In this document: one piece after another, positions 1 to 5,264 of the stretch | Numbering within the stretch: the first letter of the stretch is position 1 | Layout: each line of letters opens with the position of its first letter | Source: Maribacter sp. | Lineage (GTDB): Bacteria; Bacteroidota; Bacteroidia; Flavobacteriales; Flavobacteriaceae | Direction: 5' to 3' | Assembly (NCBI GenBank): GCA_030730545.1 | Contig: JANQUX010000275.1 | Span: forward strand, 1 to 5,264 | Length of the DNA stretch: 5,264 nt | Notes under the pieces: generated by a model | Seen by the model: the letters and a program-made list of their open reading frames with translations, nothing else | Told to the model about the DNA's origin: nothing | Databases searched by the model: none | Made by a program: the position numbers and the translations under genes

Positions 1-307
1 GGTTAATAGTGATGCCAAAACGTATGGCGATGTGCAGATAATACTTCAAGGTGCAACTAAGGTAAGTTTAGTGCCAGAAATTATAGTATCGGGTATACGA
101 CAGGGGAGTCCGGCACATTCGGCAGGTTTACGAGAAGGAGATGTAATCTTAGCAGTTAATGGCAAACGCATCCACCGGTATAAACTACAAGAGATAATGC
201 ATATGCTTAATTTTAAAAAAGACAAGAAGATAAAGGTATTGGTAGAGCGTTATGATAATGATCTGCTGTTTAGTTTTGTTCTAAAGCCTTTGTTTGATGA
301 ACAATAG
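1..307 (+). CDS. C-terminal part of a PDZ-domain protein, probably an aspartyl (retropepsin-like) protease; 5' end outside window
   Basis: The reading frame is open from the first full codon at base 2 to TAG at 305-307, giving 101 visible residues, so the gene begins upstream. A GTG at 32 lies in frame but is internal, not the start. The visible part is essentially one PDZ domain, about residues 27-97. It has the signature SPAHSAGLREGDVILAVNG, followed by a helix (KLQEIMHML) and a final strand pair (IKVLVER, then LLFSFVLKPL). Bacteroidota commonly encode secreted retropepsin-like aspartyl proteases that end in exactly such a PDZ domain, where it is thought to bind substrate or regulate the protease. 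The catalytic Asp-containing part is not in view, so the protease assignment is an inference; another PDZ protein, for example a peptidase of a different family, is possible. It converges on the DUF1573 gene and shares a terminator with it. Confidence 0.85.
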   Translation, partial: VNSDAKTYGDVQIILQGATKVSLVPEIIVSGIRQGSPAHSAGLREGDVILAVNGKRIHRYKLQEIMHMLNFKKDKKIKVLVERYDNDLLFSFVLKPLFDEQ

Positions 308-316
308 CGTATAAAA

Positions 317-350
317 AAAGCCCAACTTCTCAGTTGGGCTTTTCGTTTTT
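317..350. terminator. Bidirectional intrinsic terminator between convergent genes
   Basis: A perfect 11-bp stem (317-327 with 332-342, core GCCCAACT/AGTTGGGC) closes a 4-base TCTC loop. On the plus strand the stem runs into TTTT, CG and seven Ts. On the minus strand it is followed by a run of Ts (complement of 313-319). It can therefore end both the PDZ-protein transcript, 9 bases after its stop, and the DUF1573 transcript, which stops at 365. Confidence 0.92.
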
Positions 351-364
351 TTAAAAAGTTTTTT

Positions 365-757
365 TTATTTGGTACCGGTAGTAGCTTGAACATCTCCTTT
401 GATTTTTAAAACCTTAGTCGGAGTGTCAGCATTAGATATTACCGTAATCGCTTTACGAATAGGGCCAACTCTATTGGTATCATATTTTACCTGAATCTCA
501 CCTGTTTTACCTGGTAAAATTGGGTCTTCTGGTTTTTTCGGAATTGTACAACCACAACTAGAACTTACTTTACTAATAATAAGTGGTGCAGTACCAGTGT
601 TCGTAAATTCAAAAACTCTTACTCCGTCAGATCCTTTAGCGATTTCGCCGTAATCTACAGTTTCAGATTTAAATTCGATTTTGGCTGCGGTATCTTGAGC
701 AGTTAAGCTAAATCCTAGCAAGCCAATAAATAATACAAGTACTATTTTTTTCATCAT
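365..757 (-). CDS. Secreted DUF1573 domain protein
   Basis: This is a complete 130-residue protein. Residues 1-20 form a classical signal peptide: MMKK, a hydrophobic core of about residues 5-18, and LTA before Q21 as the likely signal peptidase I site. The mature part is a single DUF1573 domain of about 100 residues, an Ig-like beta-sandwich related to ASPM/SPD-2/Hydin domains. Its hallmarks are an 'F-x-x-x-x-x-D-Y-G-x-I' strand near residues 29-39, FEFTNTGTAPLII at 49-61, the SSCGCT motif (Cys68, Cys70), and 'GDV' at the end. The family is abundant in Bacteroidota and its biochemical role is not established; export to the periplasm or surface is inferred. Two adjacent ATG codons exist (755-757 and 752-754). 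I chose the first, but the second gives almost the same protein. The gene is transcribed divergently from valS from its own promoter, with a short leader of roughly 15 bases and no Shine-Dalgarno sequence. Confidence 0.93.
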   Translation of the reverse strand: MMKKIVLVLFIGLLGFSLTAQDTAAKIEFKSETVDYGEIAKGSDGVRVFEFTNTGTAPLIISKVSSSCGCTIPKKPEDPILPGKTGEIQVKYDTNRVGPIRKAITVISNADTPTKVLKIKGDVQATTGTK

Positions 758-777
758 TTTTAATTTTGGGTGGATGT

Positions 778-809
778 CAAAATTAAATCTTTTCAGATCA
801 ACCTCAAAA
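778..809 (-). promoter_or_regulatory. Promoter of the DUF1573 gene (Bacteroidota type)
   Basis: Read on the minus strand, TTTTG (complement of 805-809) is followed after 19 bases by TAATTTTG (complement of 778-785). This matches the primary sigma-factor consensus of Bacteroidota, TTG - about 17 to 23 - TAnnTTTG, with no mismatch. Transcription would start near 772, leaving a leader of about 15 bases before the ATG. The assignment rests on consensus matching only. Confidence 0.7.
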
Positions 810-812
810 TCC

Positions 813-843
813 TTTTGTTATACTCTAACGTTACTTATTTTTG
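813..843 (+). promoter_or_regulatory. Promoter of valS (Bacteroidota type)
   Basis: TTTTG at 813-817 is followed after 18 bases by TATTTTTG at 836-843, a perfect fit to the Bacteroidota TTG / TAnnTTTG consensus. Transcription would begin near 849 and give a valS leader of about 100 bases. The -33 element lies only 3 bases from the -33 element of the divergent DUF1573 promoter. Confidence 0.7.
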
Positions 844-870
844 TTTCGTATTTATCTTTGGGCAAAATTC

Positions 871-911
871 AGCTGAAATGACCGTTAGAATGTCAATTCG
901 GCTTTATTTTT
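871..911 (+). promoter_or_regulatory. Terminator-like hairpin in the valS leader (candidate attenuator)
   Basis: Bases 871-877 pair with 897-903 (seven pairs, one G·U). After an A/A mismatch, 879-882 (TGAC) pair with 892-895 (GTCA), closing a 9-base loop at 883-891. The stem is followed directly by a T-rich tract (903-911, a single A inside). It lies downstream of the predicted valS promoter and no upstream gene on this strand needs terminating, so a regulatory role in the leader is possible. The stem is only moderately stable by eye and no folding energy was computed. Confidence 0.4.
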
Positions 912-913
912 AA
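878..913 (+). CDS. Possible 11-codon upstream ORF in the valS leader
   Basis: An ATG at 878 opens an 11-residue reading frame ([11 protein letters not shown]) that ends in TAA at 911-913, 38 bases before the valS start codon. It sits almost entirely inside the leader hairpin, so translating it would melt that structure. It contains one valine codon (third codon) but no run of valine codons as in classical leader peptides, and no ribosome binding site is recognisable. It may well be chance, since short ORFs of this size are common. Confidence 0.2.
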   Translation: MTVRMSIRLYF

Positions 914-951
914 CAACCCATTTTATTATTATTCAAAAACTGTTCCAAAAA

Positions 952-3582
952 ATGGAAATTCCTTCAAAATATAATCCGCAGTCCACAGAATCGCATTGGT
1001 ATGATTACTGGATGAAAAACGGTTACTTTCATTCTGTACCAGATGACAGAGAACCTTATAGTATTGTAATACCACCGCCAAACGTAACGGGTATATTGCA
1101 TATGGGGCACATGCTAAACAATACTATACAAGATGTATTGATTAGACGAGCCCGTCTTTTAGGTAAAAATGCATGTTGGGTGCCGGGTACAGATCATGCC
1201 TCTATCGCTACAGAAGCGAAAGTTGTAGCTAAATTAAAAGAGCAGGGCATCAATAAAAACGATCTTACAAGAGATGAGTTTTTAAAGCATGCTTGGGATT
1301 GGACAAATGAATACGGAGGAATCATTCTTGAGCAGCTGAAAAAATTGGGATGTTCTTGCGATTGGGACCGTACCGCGTTCACCATGGATCAAGAACGTTA
1401 TGATAGCGTTATCAAGGTTTTTGTAGATCTTTATAACAAAGGTTTGATTTACCGTGGGTATAGAATGGTGAATTGGGATCCAGAAGCGCAAACCACCTTG
1501 TCAGATGAAGAGGTGATCTTTGAAGAAAAGCAAGGCTTATTATATTATCTGTCTTATGCTATTGAGGGTTCTGACGAAAAAGTAACGATTGCAACCACAA
1601 GACCAGAAACAATATTAGGTGATACTGCTATATGTATTAACCCGAACGATGAGCGATTTACGCATCTAAAAGGTAAAAAGGTAATTGTTCCTATTTGTAA
1701 TAGAGTAATACCAATAATTGAAGATGAGTATGTTGATATTGAATTTGGTACAGGATGTTTAAAAGTAACGCCTGCACACGATATCAACGATAAAGCACTT
1801 GGTGAAAAACACAATTTAGAAACTATCGATATTTTCAATGATGATGCGAGCTTAAATAGTTTTGGTTTGCATTATGAGGGTAAAGATCGTTTTGTTGTTA
1901 GAAAAGAAATCTCTAAAGAATTAGAAGGTTTAGGTGTTCTTGTTAAGACAGAGACCCATATAAACAAAGTAGGTACTTCAGAGAGAACGAAGGCTGTTAT
2001 TGAACCTAAATTGTCAGACCAGTGGTTCCTGAAAATGGAAGATTTGGCAAAACCGGCTTTAGAAGCAGTTATGGGAAGTGGTGATGTTAAGTTGCATCCG
2101 AAGAAATTTGAAAACACATACCGTCATTGGATGGAGAATGTTCGTGATTGGAATATTTCAAGACAACTATGGTGGGGACAGCAAATACCAGCTTTCTATT
2201 TCGGTGACGGTCAAGAAGATTTTGTAGTAGCGGCAAACGTAGCAGATGCTTTAAAGCTTGCAAAAGAAAAATCAGGTAAGTCAGATTTACAAGAAAGTGA
2301 CTTGAGGCAAGATGCCGATGTTTTAGATACATGGTTTTCTTCTTGGTTGTGGCCAATGAGTGTATTTGGCGGTATTATGGAGCCGGAAAATGAAGAGATA
2401 AACTATTACTATCCAACAAATGATTTAGTAACTGGTCCAGATATTTTATTTTTCTGGGTAGCTAGAATGATAGTTGCCGGGTATGAGTTTAGAGGAGAAA
2501 AGCCTTTTGAAAATGTTTATTTCACCGGATTGGTTAGAGATAAGCAACGTAGAAAAATGTCTAAGTCCTTAGGTAATTCGCCTGATGCTTTAAAGTTAAT
2601 CGAAGATTATGGTGCCGATGGGGTTCGTGTAGGTATGCTCATGTCTGCTGCTGCAGGTAACGATTTAATGTTCGATGAGGATCTTTGTCAGCAAGGAAAA
2701 AACTTTGCCAATAAAATCTGGAACGGATTTAGATTGGTTCAAGGTTGGGAAATTGCCGATATTCCACAACCAGAAGCTTCAAAGCTTGGTTTAGAGTGGT
2801 ACGAGTCTAAGCTGAATAAGACGTTACTTGAGATAGAAGATCATTTCGAAAAATTCCGTATTTCAGATGCTTTAATGTCAATTTATAAATTGGTATGGGA
2901 CGATTATAGCTCTTCATTATTAGAGATTATAAAACCTGCCTACCAACAGCCAATAGATAGAGCAACTTATGACAAGGTAATTCAATTGTTTGAACAGAAC
3001 TTGAAACTGTTGCACCCATTTATGCCATTTTTGACAGAAGAAGTTTGGCAGCATATTGCAAAAAGGGACACAAGCGAGGCTTTAGTGATATCAAAATGGC
3101 CAACAGTAGGTAAGATTGATGAAGAACTTATAGCACAATTCGATTTTGCTGCTGAGGTAATTGCAGGCGTAAGAACCATCAGAAAAAACAAGAATATTCC
3201 GATGAAAGAGTCGTTAGAATTATCGGTTTTAAATTCTGAAGAAGCAAGTAACCATTGGGATGTTGTTATTTCTAAACTTACCAATGTCTCAGAGATCAGT
3301 TATTTAAATGAGCAGCTAGAAGGCGCACTAACTTTTCGTGTAAAAAGTAACGAATACTTTGTGCCAATGGAAGGTGCTATTGATGTAGAAGCTGAAATTG
3401 TTAAGATAAAAGAAGAGCTAAAGTATACCAAAGGCTTCTTAATATCTGTTCAAAAGAAACTTTCTAATGAGCGATTTGTAAGCAATGCACCCGAAAAGGT
3501 AATTACTATAGAACGTCAAAAACTGGCAGATGCTGAGGCTAAAATTGAAACTTTAGAAAAAAGTTTAGCTAGTTTAGAATAA
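952..3582 (+). CDS. valS: Valine--tRNA ligase (valyl-tRNA synthetase)
   Basis: This cytoplasmic class Ia enzyme attaches valine to tRNA-Val using ATP and hydrolyses mischarged threonyl-tRNA-Val. The protein has 876 residues, full length for the bacterial family. In order: the N-terminal Rossmann half with [13 protein letters not shown], whose HIGH-type signature HMGH is at 50-53; the inserted CP1 editing domain with TTRPET (215-220) and the [15 protein letters not shown] stretch (266-280); [14 protein letters not shown] (400-413) and [10 protein letters not shown] (459-468) in the second catalytic half; KMSKS at 535-539; the anticodon-binding helical domain (about 615-760); and a C-terminal coiled-coil arm (about 810-876) that grips tRNA. 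All key signatures are intact. The start at 952 fits the usual N-terminus ([10 protein letters not shown]); the leader is A-rich without a Shine-Dalgarno sequence. It appears to be a single-gene transcript with its own promoter at 813-843 and a strong terminator. Confidence 0.99.
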   Translation: MEIPSKYNPQSTESHWYDYWMKNGYFHSVPDDREPYSIVIPPPNVTGILHMGHMLNNTIQDVLIRRARLLGKNACWVPGTDHASIATEAKVVAKLKEQGINKNDLTRDEFLKHAWDWTNEYGGIILEQLKKLGCSCDWDRTAFTMDQERYDSVIKVFVDLYNKGLIYRGYRMVNWDPEAQTTLSDEEVIFEEKQGLLYYLSYAIEGSDEKVTIATTRPETILGDTAICINPNDERFTHLKGKKVIVPICNRVIPIIEDEYVDIEFGTGCLKVTPAHDINDKALGEKHNLETIDIFNDDASLNSFGLHYEGKDRFVVRKEISKELEGLGVLVKTETHINKVGTSERTKAVIEPKLSDQWFLKMEDLAKPALEAVMGSGDVKLHPKKFENTYRHWMENVRDWNISRQLWWGQQIPAFYFGDGQEDFVVAANVADALKLAKEKSGKSDLQESDLRQDADVLDTWFSSWLWPMSVFGGIMEPENEEINYYYPTNDLVTGPDILFFWVARMIVAGYEFRGEKPFENVYFTGLVRDKQRRKMSKSLGNSPDALKLIEDYGADGVRVGMLMSAAAGNDLMFDEDLCQQGKNFANKIWNGFRLVQGWEIADIPQPEASKLGLEWYESKLNKTLLEIEDHFEKFRISDALMSIYKLVWDDYSSSLLEIIKPAYQQPIDRATYDKVIQLFEQNLKLLHPFMPFLTEEVWQHIAKRDTSEALVISKWPTVGKIDEELIAQFDFAAEVIAGVRTIRKNKNIPMKESLELSVLNSEEASNHWDVVISKLTNVSEISYLNEQLEGALTFRVKSNEYFVPMEGAIDVEAEIVKIKEELKYTKGFLISVQKKLSNERFVSNAPEKVITIERQKLADAEAKIETLEKSLASLE

Positions 3583-3602
3583 GATACAGTCTTATAATTA
3601 TG

Positions 3603-3646
3603 AAGCCCTCATTTCTATGGTATCAGAAATGAGGGCTTTTCTATTG
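3603..3646 (+). terminator. Intrinsic terminator of valS
   Basis: A perfect 14-bp stem (3603-3616 with 3625-3638, AAGCCCTCATTTCT and its complement) closes an 8-base loop. It ends in TTTT, with further Ts after a C. It starts 20 bases after the valS stop codon and separates valS from the hydrolase gene. Confidence 0.93.
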
Positions 3647-3662
3647 TTAAAAACAGATATAC

Positions 3663-3678
3663 AATCAATTGATTTTTG
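3663..3678 (+). promoter_or_regulatory. Weak -7-like element with overlapping 12-bp palindrome upstream of the hydrolase gene
   Basis: AATCAATTGATT at 3663-3674 is a perfect 12-bp palindrome. It overlaps GATTTTTG at 3671-3678, which matches the Bacteroidota -7 consensus TAnnTTTG except for the first base. The nearest upstream TTG (3644-3646) is 24 bases away, slightly beyond the usual spacing. As the strong valS terminator lies just upstream, the hydrolase gene needs a promoter in 3647-3708, and this is the best candidate I see. Support is weak. Confidence 0.3.
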
Positions 3679-3708
3679 TAGTTTTAGTAAGAACAAAAAG
3701 CTAAGAAA

Positions 3709-4593
3709 ATGAAACCACTTAAAAAAGAAGATATTAAACAAGAGGTATTTGACCTGTATGACGACTACGCCCATAATAAATTAGAACGCCGAGACTTTGT
3801 TCAGAAACTTTCGGTCTATGCAGTTGGTGGTCTTACAGTGCCTTCATTAATGAGCTTTTTAATGCCCGATTATCAAAATACTTTTTTGGTAGATAAAAAC
3901 AATCCAGATTTAGATTCGGGTTTTATTACCTATGATTCTACTAAAGGTGGCGGAGAAATAAAGGCATTACTTTCCAAGCCAAAATCTATAGAAGGTACAT
4001 TACCAGGTATTGTTGTGGTTCATGAAAATAGAGGATTGAATCCGTATATAGAAGATACCGCAAGAAGAGCAGCTTTGGCAGGTTTTGTAACTATTGCACC
4101 AGATGCCCTGAGTCCGTTAGGTGGTTATCCAGGTAATGATGATGAAGGTAGAGAGATGCAAAAAACTCGTGATAGAGATGAAATGTTAGAAGATTTTATA
4201 GCGGCATTTGAATATTTAAAAAACCATGAAAATTGTAACGGTAAAATAGGAGTAGTAGGATTTTGTTTCGGAGGATGGATTTCTAACATGATGGCAGTAA
4301 AAGTACCAGAATTGGCAGCAGCTGTACCTTTTTATGGCGGTCAGCCCACAGAAGGGATAGAAAATATAAATGCACCTTTGATGTTGCAATATGCAGGTTT
4401 AGATGAACGTGTAAACGCCGGATGGCCAGCTTATGAAAAGGCGTTGAATGAACTTGGTAAAGAGAATGTTGCCTATTTCTACCCAGAGGTAAACCATGGT
4501 TTTCATAATACCTCTACACCTAGATACGATGAGCCTGCAGCAGAGTTGGCATGGTCACGTACTATTGAATTTTTTAAAGAAAAGCTGATATAA
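3709..4593 (+). CDS. Dienelactone hydrolase family protein with twin-arginine-like N-terminus
   Basis: This complete 294-residue alpha/beta hydrolase belongs to the dienelactone hydrolase (carboxymethylenebutenolidase-like) family. The nucleophile elbow GFCFGG (184-189) supplies Cys186, AGLDERVN (229-236) supplies Asp232, and VNHGFHN (261-267) supplies His263, so the Cys-Asp-His triad is complete. HENRGL (105-110) carries the Glu that family members use near the active-site Cys. Residues 1-53 precede the domain and contain DLYDDYAHNKLERRDFVQKL followed by a hydrophobic stretch (about 34-52). The pair R27-R28 with Phe30 resembles a Tat signal, a pattern common in the longer DLH proteins (E. 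coli YghX-like). Export or membrane anchoring is therefore possible but unproven, since the arginine pair sits unusually far from the start. The true substrate is unknown; dienelactone itself is not implied, as no aromatic-degradation genes are nearby. Translation starts at the ATG after an A-rich leader. Confidence 0.93.
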   Translation: MKPLKKEDIKQEVFDLYDDYAHNKLERRDFVQKLSVYAVGGLTVPSLMSFLMPDYQNTFLVDKNNPDLDSGFITYDSTKGGGEIKALLSKPKSIEGTLPGIVVVHENRGLNPYIEDTARRAALAGFVTIAPDALSPLGGYPGNDDEGREMQKTRDRDEMLEDFIAAFEYLKNHENCNGKIGVVGFCFGGWISNMMAVKVPELAAAVPFYGGQPTEGIENINAPLMLQYAGLDERVNAGWPAYEKALNELGKENVAYFYPEVNHGFHNTSTPRYDEPAAELAWSRTIEFFKEKLI

Positions 4594-4900
<307 letters not shown>

Positions 4901-4936
4901 TACCTATTTCGAATAAATCATATTTAAAATATATAG

Positions 4937-4966
4937 AAGCCCTTGATTGATTTCAAGGGTTTTTTT
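4937..4966 (+). terminator. Intrinsic terminator of the small membrane protein gene
   Basis: A 10-bp stem (4937-4946 with 4953-4962, one G·U pair) closes a 6-base TTGATT loop, and the 3' arm runs into seven Ts (4960-4966). It lies 36 bases after the lmo0937-like gene and only 25 bases before the next start codon. Confidence 0.88.
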
Positions 4967-4969
4967 ATG

Positions 4970-4993
4970 CTTTAATAGTATCTTTAATACTAT
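4970..4993. repeat. Two tandem 12-bp units overlapping the start codon of the creatininase-family gene
   Basis: CTTTAATAGTAT (4970-4981) is followed immediately by CTTTAATACTAT (4982-4993); the units differ at one base (G/C). Because each unit ends in ATA-N-TAT, the pair also forms a 7-bp inverted repeat (4975-4981 with 4987-4993). The last two bases of the second unit are the AT of the ATG start codon. Confidence 0.85.
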
Positions 4994-5264
4994 GATAAGA
5001 CCTTATGTACTTGCCGAAACGAATTGGGAACATTTAAAAGATGAGCAAATAGATTTAGCAGTATTGCCGTGGGGCGCTACTGAAGCGCACAATTATCATT
5101 TGCCATACGGTACAGATAATTATCAAGCACAAAGTATGGTAGAATCTGCTGCTAAAATTTCATGGGAAAAGGGCAAAAAGATTATTGTGCTTCCCACAAT
5201 ACCTTATGGGGTAAATACAGGTCAGAGTGACATCTACTTAGATATGAACCTTAATCCGTCAACC
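4992..5264 (+). CDS. Creatininase (creatinine amidohydrolase) family protein, N-terminal part; 3' end outside window
   Basis: The frame is open from ATG at 4992 to the window edge, 91 residues. LPWGATEAHNYHLPYGTDN (25-43) is the family's first metal-binding motif. Glu31, His33 and Asp42 keep the spacing of the Glu34, His36 and Asp45 ligands of Pseudomonas creatininase. Family members are metal-dependent amidohydrolases acting on creatinine, or on formamide-type intermediates in cofactor pathways, so the substrate here is open. The segment after it, PYGVNTGQSDIYLDMNLNPST (71-91), differs from the H-x-x-F-P-G-T motif of canonical creatininases; I believe it marks a Bacteroidota subgroup, but that is from memory. 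The remaining metal ligands lie beyond the window. The start is the first ATG in frame and fits the usual short lead-in before the first strand. The gene sits 25 bases after a strong terminator, leaving little room for its own promoter. Confidence 0.9.
   Translation, partial: MIRPYVLAETNWEHLKDEQIDLAVLPWGATEAHNYHLPYGTDNYQAQSMVESAAKISWEKGKKIIVLPTIPYGVNTGQSDIYLDMNLNPST

Noticed and set aside
32..34. GTG as a possible start codon of the first gene
   Set aside because: The frame stays open to the window edge, and the sequence from 32 would begin right before a PDZ domain with no signal or leader; the gene evidently starts upstream.
853..860. TATCTTTG, a second perfect -7 consensus upstream of valS
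   Set aside because: No TTG lies 17-23 bases upstream of it; the nearest is 9 bases away and belongs to the stronger TATTTTTG element at 836-843.
868..877. 10-bp palindrome TTCAGCTGAA in the valS leader
   Set aside because: About five such palindromes are expected by chance in a window this long, and it overlaps the more informative hairpin arm at 871-877.
824..889. 7-bp inverted repeat TCTAACG (824-830) / CGTTAGA (883-889) around the valS promoter
   Set aside because: The left arm lies upstream of the predicted transcription start, so it cannot form RNA structure, and 7-bp matches at this distance are common by chance.
1194..3284. Several open frames of 63-100 codons on the minus strand inside valS
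   Set aside because: They lie wholly inside a confidently assigned, conserved gene, show no recognisable domains or promoters, and have compositions typical of antisense shadow frames.

Overview
The window looks like chromosomal DNA from a member of the Bacteroidota, most likely class Flavobacteriia (inference). The signs are low G+C and AT-rich spacers, A-rich gene leaders without Shine-Dalgarno sequences, promoter elements of the Bacteroidota TTG / TAnnTTTG type, and flavobacterial-style proteins: a secreted DUF1573 protein beside valS, an lmo0937-family mini membrane protein, and a C-terminal PDZ domain of the kind found in aspartyl proteases. No phage, transposon, CRISPR, tRNA or rRNA sequence is visible.

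Layout: (1) 1-307 (+) is the C-terminal end of a PDZ-domain protein. It converges on (2) 365-757 (-), a secreted DUF1573 protein, and the two share a bidirectional terminator at 317-342. (3) 758-951 is a divergent intergenic region with two good back-to-back Bacteroidota promoters, one for DUF1573 and one for valS. The valS leader also holds a terminator-like hairpin and an 11-codon upstream ORF. (4) 952-3582 (+) is valS, complete, followed by a strong terminator at 3603-3640. (5) 3709-4593 (+) is a dienelactone-hydrolase-family alpha/beta hydrolase with a twin-arginine-like N-terminus. (6) 4733-4900 (+) is a 55-residue lmo0937-family membrane protein with a -7 promoter element upstream and a terminator at 4937-4966. 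(7) 4992-5264 (+) is the start of a creatininase-family amidohydrolase that runs off the window; its start codon overlaps a 12-bp tandem repeat.

The genes do not form one pathway. They look like short, separately terminated transcription units: a translation housekeeping gene (valS), a periplasmic protein, two hydrolases, a small membrane protein and a probable protease. I found no convincing undescribed multi-gene system. The most interesting signals are regulatory: the tightly packed divergent promoter pair and the hairpin plus upstream ORF in the valS leader. Both rest on pattern reading by eye, without folding or comparative data.
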